Shown: positions 8,518-16,229 of the stretch, one piece after another
How the letters are laid out: every line of letters starts with the position of its first letter
Numbering within the stretch: the stretch's first letter is position 1
Assembly: GCA_964606055.1 (NCBI GenBank)
Contig: CAZSFA010000003.1
Span: forward strand, 1 to 49,273
Source of the DNA: Roseitalea sp964606055
Lineage (GTDB): Bacteria > Pseudomonadota > Alphaproteobacteria > Rhizobiales > Rhizobiaceae
Direction: 5' to 3'
Length of the DNA: 49,273 nucleotides
Translations under genes and position numbers: made by a program
Notes under the pieces: model-generated
What the model was told of the DNA's origin: nothing
The model's database searches: none
Seen by the model: only the letters and a program-made list of their open reading frames with translations

Positions 8518-10110
8518 TCATTGTTCGGCGAGCGATGCGCCGCGTACCCAGGTCACGCCTTCCGGATTGGGGCGATAGTCAACGCCCGATTCGGCACGCG
8601 CAGCCCAGATGTTCAGCGGGTGGTAGAGCGGGATGATGCCGACATCCTCGCCGAAAACCAGTTCATTGACGTCGGACAGAATGGCGCAGCGCTCGCTTTC
8701 GTCGGTCGAGCGCCCGGCAGCGATGATCATCTCATCGACAGCGGGGTTGGAATAACGGCCGCGGTTGGCCCCTCCCCTGCCGATGTCGGGATCATTGGTG
8801 TGCGCGATCGCGTTCAGCACGTTGAACACGGTTGTTGCGCCGTAGCCGGCAAAGTAGATCGAGTACTCGTTGGCCCGCGCGCGGTCGAAGAAGACGCTCC
8901 GCGTGAAGGTTTCGACCTCGACATCGAGGCCGATCTGGCTCCAGAACTGGGCAAGCGCCTGAACCACACGCTCGCCGCCGGGATAGCGGTCCGACGGTCC
9001 GTGCAGCGTGAAGCCGAAGCCTTCGGGGTATCCGGCCTCGGCCAGCAGCGCCCGCGCCCGGTCCGGGTCCGGTTCGGCAACTGACAGGTTGGGGCTGGAG
9101 CAGGCAATCTCCCGCGGCAACGCCTGGGCGGCCGGTCTGCCCGCACCCTCGAGCACGCGTGCGATCAGCAGTTCCCGATCGACGGCCAGCGACAAGGCGA
9201 GCCGCACACGCGGATCCTTGAGCGGATTGACCGCAAGCGCCTCCCCGTCGGGCCCACGCACATAGGGGCTGTCATCACGAATCGAGTCCATCATGGCGAA
9301 CATCAGCCGCGCCTCGGATGCTTCGAACACCGACACCTCATCATCGGCGCGCAGCAGCGCCGCATCGGCGAGCGGAACGAAGTCGATCAGTTCGACCTCG
9401 CCACCGAGGAGCGCGGCAACGCGCGATGCATCGCTGGTGATCGGTCGGATCGTGACACTTTCAAACTCGGGCTCGCCGCCCCAATAGTCTTCGAAACGGG
9501 TCATCGTCAGCCTGTCGCCCGGCACGAAGCTCTCTAGCCGGTAAGGCCCCGTCCCGATGACGGCTTCGCCGCTGTCGAACTGCGCCGGCGTCACGTCCAG
9601 TCCCAGTTCGGAGGGCAGAACCATGATCGCCGAAAGGTCGCGCGCCAGATCGGCCACCGGCTCGGACAGATGGAAAACGATCTCGTGGTCATTGACGATC
9701 TCGACACGTTCGATGTCGTCGACAAAGCCGTTAAAGTCGCCCAGACCCTCGGGTATCACCGGAATGCGCTCGATGACATAGGCGACATCGGCCGCATCGA
9801 AGGCCGAGCCGTCGTGGAACACGACCCCCTGGCGCAGCGAAGCCTCATAGGTGACGTCGTCGATCTTGCGCAGGTCGCTGATCAGATGGGGCTGGACGTT
9901 CAGGTCGTCATCGCGCCACATCAGATACTCCATCATACCCGGCAGGTGCGAGTGGTTTTCGCCCGAGTTTCTGAAATGCGGATCGAGGGTGCCCGGCTCC
10001 AGCTTGGACCCGATCGTGAGGGTCTGCGCGGCGGCGCCCGACGCGCCGATTGCCGTCGCAACAACGAGCGCGGCTCGGCTGACGTCCCTGAACAGTGTCT
10101 TCCGGTTCAT
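8518..10110 (-). CDS. Peptide-type ABC transporter substrate-binding protein (SBP family 5)
   Basis: This 530-residue periplasmic protein starts at the ATG at 10110, preceded by a good Shine-Dalgarno (GGGAGAGG). The first ~28 residues form a signal peptide (positively charged start, Ala/Val-rich core, SGAAAQ cleavage region). The mature part shows the family 5 features: LDPHFRNSGENH, LRQGVVFHDGSAFDAADV, VIGTGPYRLESF, DPRVRLALSLAVDRE and the C-terminal GIIPLYHPLN. It is the first gene of the leftward operon, so it would be the most strongly expressed component, as usual for binding proteins. The ligand is unknown; neighbouring enzymes suggest a D-amino-acid-containing or otherwise modified peptide. 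Confidence 0.93.
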   Translation of the reverse strand: MNRKTLFRDVSRAALVVATAIGASGAAAQTLTIGSKLEPGTLDPHFRNSGENHSHLPGMMEYLMWRDDDLNVQPHLISDLRKIDDVTYEASLRQGVVFHDGSAFDAADVAYVIERIPVIPEGLGDFNGFVDDIERVEIVNDHEIVFHLSEPVADLARDLSAIMVLPSELGLDVTPAQFDSGEAVIGTGPYRLESFVPGDRLTMTRFEDYWGGEPEFESVTIRPITSDASRVAALLGGEVELIDFVPLADAALLRADDEVSVFEASEARLMFAMMDSIRDDSPYVRGPDGEALAVNPLKDPRVRLALSLAVDRELLIARVLEGAGRPAAQALPREIACSSPNLSVAEPDPDRARALLAEAGYPEGFGFTLHGPSDRYPGGERVVQALAQFWSQIGLDVEVETFTRSVFFDRARANEYSIYFAGYGATTVFNVLNAIAHTNDPDIGRGGANRGRYSNPAVDEMIIAAGRSTDESERCAILSDVNELVFGEDVGIIPLYHPLNIWAARAESGVDYRPNPEGVTWVRGASLAEQ

Positions 10111-10199
10111 GATCGGCCTCTCCCAAGACTTGAACTGAATTCTGAGATCGCAGTAAATGGTCGCTGTCAACACCTGTCAACCCTCGGAGGGGAAAAACG
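10111..10199. promoter_or_regulatory. Divergent control region with tandem TGTCAA elements
   Basis: This 89-bp region lies between the divergent binding-protein gene and S12 hydrolase gene. On the plus strand CTGTCAAC occurs twice, with TGTCAA at 10165-10170 and 10175-10180, exactly one helical turn apart. Read leftward each is a TTGACA, so they may act as -35 elements for the leftward operon; a -10 match further left is weak. GGAGGGG just before 10200 is the ribosome-binding site of the rightward gene. The repeats could also be a GntR operator, since a GntR gene (11804) lies in the rightward operon. Confidence 0.45.
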
Positions 10200-11807
10200 A
10201 TGACGTTTGGCGCCAAGGTGCAAGAGCTGTTCGGAAAATGGGCCGGTGCAGACCAGCCCGGCGCGGCCATCGCCGTCTCGCTCGGCGAAGGCGCCGCCTG
10301 GCAGGAGGTGTTTGTGGGTGCGGCCGACCTCGCCCAGGCTGTACCCATCTCCAAGGCGTCGGTTTTCCACTACTGTTCGATCAGCAAGGCGCTGACGGCT
10401 GCGGCATTCTGCGTTCTTCACGACCGCGGCGATCTGGATCTCGATGCGCCGATATCGGACCTGCTGCCGGAGTTTCCGGCCCCGGACGCGATCACCGTTC
10501 GGGCGCTTCTCAACATGACGGCCGGCCTTCAGGACAGCGAAGAGGTCCTTTGTCTGGCCAATGTGCTTCAGCGCACGCCGGGCGCCGACGCGCACTGGCT
10601 GCGCCACGGGCTGCGCAATGCCGACCGCGCCTTCCCTCCTGCAACGGCCACATCGTACACCAACACACACTACATCCTCCTGTCGGAGGCCCTAAGCCGC
10701 CAGACCGGCCAGACTTTCGAGACTGCAGTGCGCACTCTCGTCCTCGATCCGATCGCCATTGGCGGCATTCATCTGCGCAGCGACCCGCGGCAAGTCACGC
10801 CGGGCTTGGCGCGCGGCTACGTTCCGTCCGCCAGCGGCCGATTTGTCGAAGGTCTGGCGTTCGGGTTTCTGGGCGGCGGCGGCTTTGTGGGCACACTCGG
10901 CGATCTGACGCGCTTTCTCGAAGCATTTGCCGCCGACGATCTGGCCGGCACGCCGATCCGATCGATGATGGCAAGGCCCGGACGCCTGGCGAACGGCGTC
11001 GAGACGAACTACGGGCTGGGTTGTTTCCTGCATGAGTGGCGCGGGGTTCGCGTCATCGGCCACAATGGCGGTATGCCCGGCTACAAAACCTGGGCCGCCC
11101 ATATGCCGGAACTCGATCTGCAGGTGGCGTTTCTGTCCAACCGGGACGACGCGCAGAGTTCGCAGCACCTGCGCGCAATCATCGATCTTGCGCTGGCCGA
11201 TCGCAGCAACGTTCCGGCACGGCCCAGACTTGACCGGGCCGCGATCGCTCGGCTTTCACACCTCGAAGGCGAATGGGTATGCACGGACAATGCCGATCAC
11301 TTCACCCTGACGCTCAAGGACAGCCATATCGCATTGTCGCGCATGGGTTTTCCGGCGCGGCTGCGGCCCGTATCGCCCGACGTTTACCGGGACAACTGGT
11401 TCGTCTACACGACCGAATTGCGGATCGGCGACACCGGGGATAGACTTGTCCTGTCCACTCATGGCGAAGCGCCAAAGCACTATGTCCGGCCCGCAAACGA
11501 GGCCGCCGCCGATCAAGGCGACCTCATCGGCAATTACCGCGCTGATCAGCATGGCCTTTGCCACCAGATCACGGCCGAGGGCGATGCGTTGGTCCTGACA
11601 CTGTGTCGCAATCCCCACCTCGCCCACCGGTTTGCGCTGCGACCCTTGGGCAAGGACTGCTTCGCAATCGCCGATGGCTCCAACGGCGCGATGCTCCGTC
11701 GCGGCATCAAGGTGCTCCGCGACGGCAAGGGCGCAGTCACCGGACTGCGTTATCGTGGCGCACGGCTGCACCAGTTGGAGGTCTCAAGGGTGGAGAGTTT
11801 GTCATGA
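10200..11807 (+). CDS. Serine hydrolase of the beta-lactamase fold, D-aminopeptidase-like (S12)
   Basis: This 535-residue protein has no obvious signal peptide, so it is probably cytoplasmic. The catalytic Ser60-x-x-Lys63 (SISK), Tyr153-x-Asn155 (YTN) and His288 (GHNGG) fall almost exactly where D-aminopeptidase of Ochrobactrum anthropi has Ser62/Lys65, Tyr153 and His287. The length is also similar (about 520 in that enzyme). After residue ~340 there is a beta-rich C-terminal region, as expected for the two barrel domains of that family. It would release N-terminal D-amino acids from imported peptides, which fits the D-amino-acid PLP enzyme in the divergent operon. A generic esterase or beta-lactamase-like function cannot be excluded. 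The downstream GntR gene overlaps its stop (ATGA). Confidence 0.8.
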   Translation: MTFGAKVQELFGKWAGADQPGAAIAVSLGEGAAWQEVFVGAADLAQAVPISKASVFHYCSISKALTAAAFCVLHDRGDLDLDAPISDLLPEFPAPDAITVRALLNMTAGLQDSEEVLCLANVLQRTPGADAHWLRHGLRNADRAFPPATATSYTNTHYILLSEALSRQTGQTFETAVRTLVLDPIAIGGIHLRSDPRQVTPGLARGYVPSASGRFVEGLAFGFLGGGGFVGTLGDLTRFLEAFAADDLAGTPIRSMMARPGRLANGVETNYGLGCFLHEWRGVRVIGHNGGMPGYKTWAAHMPELDLQVAFLSNRDDAQSSQHLRAIIDLALADRSNVPARPRLDRAAIARLSHLEGEWVCTDNADHFTLTLKDSHIALSRMGFPARLRPVSPDVYRDNWFVYTTELRIGDTGDRLVLSTHGEAPKHYVRPANEAAADQGDLIGNYRADQHGLCHQITAEGDALVLTLCRNPHLAHRFALRPLGKDCFAIADGSNGAMLRRGIKVLRDGKGAVTGLRYRGARLHQLEVSRVESLS

Positions 11808-12559
11808 AACCGCAGTCGGCTCGGGACACGGGCGATACGGCCGTACCGTCGCGAACCGGCCCCGGCAGGCGTCCGGCAGCGACACCTCAACTTGGTCGGT
11901 TGCGGCCCGGCGACCCGGCGATGCTCGAAATGCAGGTCTACACGCGCCTGCGGCGGGCGATGATGACAGGGGCCGTGCGGGCCAAGGCCTCGTTTTCCAC
12001 GCGAACGCTCGCCGACCAGTTCGGTATCAGCCCAATGCCCGTTCGAAGCGCGCTCAAGCGCCTGGAGGCCGAGAACATTCTGCGCGCGCAGCCCCGCAGC
12101 GGCTACAGGTTGATCCCGCTTCACGCCGACGAGTATGTCGAGATCCTCCAGATTCGCTCTCGCATCGAAGGCATGGCCGCGGCACTGGCGGCGGCGAGGA
12201 TCGATGAGGCCGGGCTGGATCGCGTTCGCCGCTGGAATGCGGCCCTCGCTCAGCCGGGTTCCGACTATCGCCGCATCCTGCACCGCAACCACGGGTTCCA
12301 TTTCGAGATCTATCGCGCCGCCCAATCCCCCATCTTGCTGTCGAACATCGAGATGTACTGGGTGCGGATCGGACCGGTGCTGCATGAATCGTTGGGCGGC
12401 TACGATCAGGCGAAGATTCTCAAGACCCACGACACAATCATCGACGCACTCGCAAACCGCGATGCAACCAAGGCCGAGACCGCAATGCGATCGGACCTGT
12501 TCAGCGCCAGCGGTCCCGTGATCGAGGCGCTCAGTCCGGCTCCAGATCATTTTCTGTGA
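11804..12559 (+). CDS. GntR family transcriptional regulator (FCD/FadR subfamily)
   Basis: The 251-residue protein has an N-terminal extension of ~35 residues, then a winged helix-turn-helix (FSTRTLADQFGISPMPVRSALK, with the helix-turn-helix at about residues 67-88 and the wing ending in SGYRLIPL). An all-helical FCD effector domain follows, with the metal/ligand-type motif RNHGFHFEIYRAA and the KTHDTIIDAL helix. The ATG overlaps the hydrolase stop, so regulator and hydrolase are co-translated. It is the likely local regulator of the two divergent operons around 10111-10199, responding to a small carboxylate or amino acid; this is inference from family and position. Confidence 0.9.
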   Translation: MKPQSARDTGDTAVPSRTGPGRRPAATPQLGRLRPGDPAMLEMQVYTRLRRAMMTGAVRAKASFSTRTLADQFGISPMPVRSALKRLEAENILRAQPRSGYRLIPLHADEYVEILQIRSRIEGMAAALAAARIDEAGLDRVRRWNAALAQPGSDYRRILHRNHGFHFEIYRAAQSPILLSNIEMYWVRIGPVLHESLGGYDQAKILKTHDTIIDALANRDATKAETAMRSDLFSASGPVIEALSPAPDHFL

Positions 12560-12601
12560 TCTCATATTGACACAAGGATACGATTTCGCTTTGGTCGCCC
12601 G
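12560..12601 (+). promoter_or_regulatory. Possible secondary promoter within the rightward operon
   Basis: The only sizeable gap in the rightward operon is AT-richer than its surroundings and contains TTGACA at 12567-12572. No convincing -10 box follows at 17-bp spacing. It may allow separate expression of the dehydrogenase-transporter part. Confidence 0.2.
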
Positions 12602-13561
12602 ATGAGTGCACAAGTCAAAAAAGCGGCCATCATCGGCGCCGGTCAGATCGGGCGCGGCTGGGCCGCGGTGTTCGCCCGGGCCGGTTATCAGGTTTGGCTC
12701 TACGATGCCGATGAAGCCGCCCTTGAACGCGGTGTGCATGTTGCCCGCTCCATGGTCGAGGATCTTGCGGCGGCCGGCCTGATCTCCAACGCCGCACAAG
12801 CCGCCGGCCGGATCACGCCCTCGAATGAACTGCCAGCGACCATCGCGGAGGCCGATTGGGTCCAGGAGTGCTGTCCCGAGGACGTCGACATCAAACGCGG
12901 CGTCTTTGCTTCGATCGACGGCCTTGCGGAACCGGGTGCGCTCTTGGGCAGTTCCTGTTCGGGCATTCCGGGATCCCGGTTCCTGTCGGATCTGCCCGGC
13001 CGGGATCGCGCGATCATCCTGCATCCCGCCAACCCGGTGCATGCGATGCCGGTTGTCGAGATCGTGCCCTGCGATTGGCACACCGAACCCTTCATTGCAT
13101 CGTGCCGCGATGCGCTTGCAGCGCTGGGGCAGATCCCCGTGGTCGTGCGCCAGGAGGTGCCGGGCTTTGTGATGAACCGCCTTCAGGCCGCCGTGATCAA
13201 CGAAGCCATGTCGCTGGTCGCGCGCGGCGTGATTGCGCCGGACGATCTGGACCGCGTCATGGAGGCCAGCATCGGATTGCGCTGGGCGTTCCTGGGACCC
13301 TTCGAGACGATGGACCTCAACGCCGCCGGTGGATTTGCCGAATACACCCACAAGTTTGCCTCGCTCTACAGCACGTTGGGCACCGACCTGCGAACCGCCG
13401 ATGCCTGGACAGCGGACGCGCTGAGCGAGGTCGGCTCGGTGCAACGCGCGCGCCTCCCAATCGAGAAGATCGGCGATCGGCAGGCCTGGCGCGACCGGAC
13501 GCTCCTGCGTCTGCGCCGCCTTCTGGAAGATCAGCGAAAGGAAGACCCCGTTGCACCCTGA
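12602..13561 (+). CDS. NAD-dependent beta-hydroxyacid dehydrogenase (3-hydroxyacyl-CoA dehydrogenase / lambda-crystallin / carnitine dehydrogenase family)
   Basis: This 319-residue protein starts with the Rossmann nucleotide-binding loop GAGQIGRGWA (residues ~12-21) followed by YDAD, whose acidic residue favours NAD. The catalytic region HPANPVHAMPVVEIVP and the NRLQAAVINEAMSL helix identify the 3-hydroxyacyl-CoA dehydrogenase superfamily. The form without CoA-binding extras resembles L-gulonate 3-dehydrogenase (lambda-crystallin) and L-carnitine dehydrogenase. Such enzymes make beta-keto acids, the substrate class of the BKACE protein encoded at 2986-3933 in the divergent operon. The stop overlaps the TTG start of the next gene by 11 bases. 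Confidence 0.85.
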   Translation: MSAQVKKAAIIGAGQIGRGWAAVFARAGYQVWLYDADEAALERGVHVARSMVEDLAAAGLISNAAQAAGRITPSNELPATIAEADWVQECCPEDVDIKRGVFASIDGLAEPGALLGSSCSGIPGSRFLSDLPGRDRAIILHPANPVHAMPVVEIVPCDWHTEPFIASCRDALAALGQIPVVVRQEVPGFVMNRLQAAVINEAMSLVARGVIAPDDLDRVMEASIGLRWAFLGPFETMDLNAAGGFAEYTHKFASLYSTLGTDLRTADAWTADALSEVGSVQRARLPIEKIGDRQAWRDRTLLRLRRLLEDQRKEDPVAP

Positions 13562-15248
13562 GCCTCATCTGAGGGTCGACGGGCTGACCATATGCTACGC
13601 CGCCGATGCGCCGCCGGTCGTCAACGATGTCGATCTGACACTTGAGCGCGGCGAGATTCTTGGCATCGTCGGGGAGTCCGGCGCCGGAAAATCCACCGTC
13701 GGCCGGGCTCTGCTCGGCCTCGTCGACCATCCCGGCAGGGTCGTGGCCGGCGCCGGCCGGATCGGTGACACGCCGCTCTTCGATGACGACCCTGCGGCAC
13801 TGCGTGGCCTGCGTGGCCGGCGGATCGGGTTGATACTGCAGGAACCGCTGTCAGCGCTGAACCCGGTTCTCAGCGTCGGCGTCCAGATTGCCGAGGCACT
13901 GGAGATGACCCACGGCCTCACGCGCAAGCAAGCGCAAAAGCGGGCCGTCGACCTGCTGCGACAGGTCGGCATTCCCGATGCCGAACGAAGGATCGCCGAT
14001 TATCCCCATCAGTTCTCCGGCGGCATGCGCCAGCGCGTGCTGATTGCGATAGCTCTCGCCGGCGATCCCGAGGTCATCGTTGCGGACGAACCGACGACTG
14101 CGCTCGATGTCTCGATCCAGGCGGAAGTGCTGGACCTGATGAAGCGCCTCTGCCGTGAGCAGGGCGTGTCGGTCATCCTGATCACGCATGACATCGCCGT
14201 CGTCAGCCAGATCACCGACCGCATCATGGTCATGCGCCACGGTCGCGTGGTTGAGGCCGGCTCGACTGCGGCCGTCCTCAACGCACCCAAGGCGCCCTAC
14301 ACCCGCGCATTGCTCGCCACCGTGCCTCGGGCCGACCGGACGATCGGGCGCTTTCCCATTCTCGACGGCAGTCTCGACGAAAGTGCGCCCGTGGTGGTTC
14401 CCACACACGCCAGTGCCGTGCGCGGTGCCAATGGAGCCGTGCGGCTGAACGATGTCAGGGTCGAGTTCGACAAGCCTCGGGCCCATCCATTTGCCAAACG
14501 CGACGTGTTCCGCGCCGTCGATGACGTCAGCTTCCAGATACCGTCCGGCAAGTCGTTCGGCATCGTCGGTGAGAGCGGTTCGGGCAAATCGACGCTGCTG
14601 ATGGCCATGATGGGCTTGGCCCAGCGGCAACGCGGCGGCATATCGATCGGTGGCATCGACGTGCCCGATCGTTCGACACCGGCGGATCGGCGACGCCTTG
14701 CGGCGACGGCGCAGGTCATCTTCCAGGATCCGTTCTCGTCACTCAATCCAAGGATGCGGGTCCGCAACATCGTCGCCGAACCACTGATCGCGTCGGGCCG
14801 CGCCAGCGCGCACGAGGCACGCCAGAAAGCGGCCGAGCTTCTGGTTCGCGTCGGCCTGCCGACCGCGTTGCACGGCAAGTTTCCGCACCAATTCAGCGGC
14901 GGCCAGCGTCAACGCATCGCGATCGCGCGCGCCCTGGTGTTGGACCCGCAGGTACTGCTCTGCGACGAACCGACGAGCGCACTCGACGTCTCGATACAGG
15001 CGCAGATACTCAATCTCATCAAGGACCTTCAGGAAGCCAACGGACTGACCCTCGTCTTTGTCAGCCACGATCTGCCGGTCGTGCGTCAAATGTGCGACCG
15101 CATCGGCGTCATGCACCTGGGGCGAATGGTCGAAATCGCACACACCGAGGCTCTGTTCGACATGCCACAAGACCCATACACGCGACGGCTCCTGTCGCTG
15201 ATGCCAAGTTTCGATCCCGGCTCCTTGATTGAAGGTGCCCGACCATGA
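13551..15248 (+). CDS. Double ATP-binding protein of a dipeptide-type ABC transporter (DppD-DppF fusion)
   Basis: This 565-residue protein holds two complete ATPase domains in tandem. The first has Walker A GESGAGKST at residues 41-49, signature FSGGMRQR and Walker B IVADEPTTALD. The second, after residue ~295, has GESGSGKST, FSGGQRQR and LLCDEPTSALD. The start is a TTG at 13551 with AAGGAAG about 8 bases upstream; a start further inside would cut into the first beta-strands. It overlaps the dehydrogenase gene before it and the cyclodeaminase gene after it. No permease or binding protein is in this rightward operon, so it most likely powers the DppBC-SBP set of the divergent operon (6586-10110). 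Confidence 0.92.
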   Translation: MHPEPHLRVDGLTICYAADAPPVVNDVDLTLERGEILGIVGESGAGKSTVGRALLGLVDHPGRVVAGAGRIGDTPLFDDDPAALRGLRGRRIGLILQEPLSALNPVLSVGVQIAEALEMTHGLTRKQAQKRAVDLLRQVGIPDAERRIADYPHQFSGGMRQRVLIAIALAGDPEVIVADEPTTALDVSIQAEVLDLMKRLCREQGVSVILITHDIAVVSQITDRIMVMRHGRVVEAGSTAAVLNAPKAPYTRALLATVPRADRTIGRFPILDGSLDESAPVVVPTHASAVRGANGAVRLNDVRVEFDKPRAHPFAKRDVFRAVDDVSFQIPSGKSFGIVGESGSGKSTLLMAMMGLAQRQRGGISIGGIDVPDRSTPADRRRLAATAQVIFQDPFSSLNPRMRVRNIVAEPLIASGRASAHEARQKAAELLVRVGLPTALHGKFPHQFSGGQRQRIAIARALVLDPQVLLCDEPTSALDVSIQAQILNLIKDLQEANGLTLVFVSHDLPVVRQMCDRIGVMHLGRMVEIAHTEALFDMPQDPYTRRLLSLMPSFDPGSLIEGARP

Positions 15249-16192
15249 TGGTCCGTGCTCCGATCCCGCCGCTCATTGCCGACGAAGACATCAAGGCGCA
15301 CCTGTCATGGCAGGACATCGTGGCCAGCACCCGCCGGGCCTTTGTCTCGGCGGCGCAAGGTGGCGGTGAGAACTTCGCGATCGTCCGCGGCCACGGGCGC
15401 CCGGCCAACACGGCCGTCAACATCAAGTCCGGGCTTGACCACGACACGGGCCTGGTTTGCGTCAAGATCGGCACCTTGTGGCCAGGCAACCCACAAAGGG
15501 GCCTGCCCGCGCACGGGTCGACGATCATCGCACTCGACCCCGACACCGGCCATGCGCGCGCGGTGATCGAGGGCACATACCTCAATGCGATCCGGACGGC
15601 GGCCGCCGCATCGGTCGCGGTGGAAGCGTTGGCCAGTCCAGGCGCAAAGCGCCTTGCGATTGTCGGAGCGGGCGGGCTGGCGGGCGCCGTCGCAAGGGCA
15701 CTTCTTGGCGATCGTCACGGATCACAGGCGCTGATCTGGTCACGGAACGCCGAGCGGTCGGATGGGTTGGCCGATGCGCTGCGTCGCGATGGCCTTGATG
15801 CCGACGCTTCGACGCTCGACGTGGCCTTGTCGGAAGCGGAGATCGTTGTGACATGCACGGCATCGCGCGTGCCGTTGTTTTCGCCGGAGATGTTGCGCGA
15901 TGGCGCACTCATCGTTGCCATGGGCGCAGACGCTGCCGGCAAACAGGAACTGCCGCCATCGCTGCACGATCATGCGCAGTTGGTCACCGACTCGGTGTCA
16001 CAGTCGACGCGGATCGGCGAGTTTCAACACGTGCCCGATGGCCGTCGGCACCAGATTCTTGCGCTCGGCGATGTCATCCGAAATCCACAACTGCTCGACG
16101 ACGCCGGTGCCCTGACGATCTTCGACAGTTCCGGCATCGCGCTCCAGGATGTCGAGATCACCAAGCAGTTGATGACCGCGATGGACCTCTGA
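15245..16192 (+). CDS. Ornithine cyclodeaminase / mu-crystallin family protein
   Basis: This 315-residue protein has the family pattern: an N-terminal domain with the conserved Lys in VCVKIGTLWPGN and the RTAAAASVA helix. The Rossmann loop VGAGGLAGAVARAL follows, then WSRNAERSD and VVTCTASRVP for NAD(P) binding. Members include ornithine cyclodeaminase, alanine dehydrogenase, ketimine reductases and opine-forming enzymes; the specific reaction cannot be read here. Its ATG overlaps the ATPase stop (ATGATG context). As the last gene of the rightward operon it may deaminate or reduce an amino or imino acid released from the imported compound. Confidence 0.85.
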   Translation: MMVRAPIPPLIADEDIKAHLSWQDIVASTRRAFVSAAQGGGENFAIVRGHGRPANTAVNIKSGLDHDTGLVCVKIGTLWPGNPQRGLPAHGSTIIALDPDTGHARAVIEGTYLNAIRTAAAASVAVEALASPGAKRLAIVGAGGLAGAVARALLGDRHGSQALIWSRNAERSDGLADALRRDGLDADASTLDVALSEAEIVVTCTASRVPLFSPEMLRDGALIVAMGADAAGKQELPPSLHDHAQLVTDSVSQSTRIGEFQHVPDGRRHQILALGDVIRNPQLLDDAGALTIFDSSGIALQDVEITKQLMTAMDL

Positions 16193-16229
16193 CGCGCCGC
16201 CACACCCGCCATTGGCGTCCCTACGCCGG

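Noticed and set aside
10111..10173. An upstream start (10173) for the binding-protein gene
   Set aside because: The ATG at 10110 has a strong Shine-Dalgarno and gives a proper signal peptide, while the longer version would bury it.
11750..13444. A 564-codon minus-strand open frame
   Set aside because: It is antisense to the GntR and dehydrogenase genes, which carry clear domain motifs.
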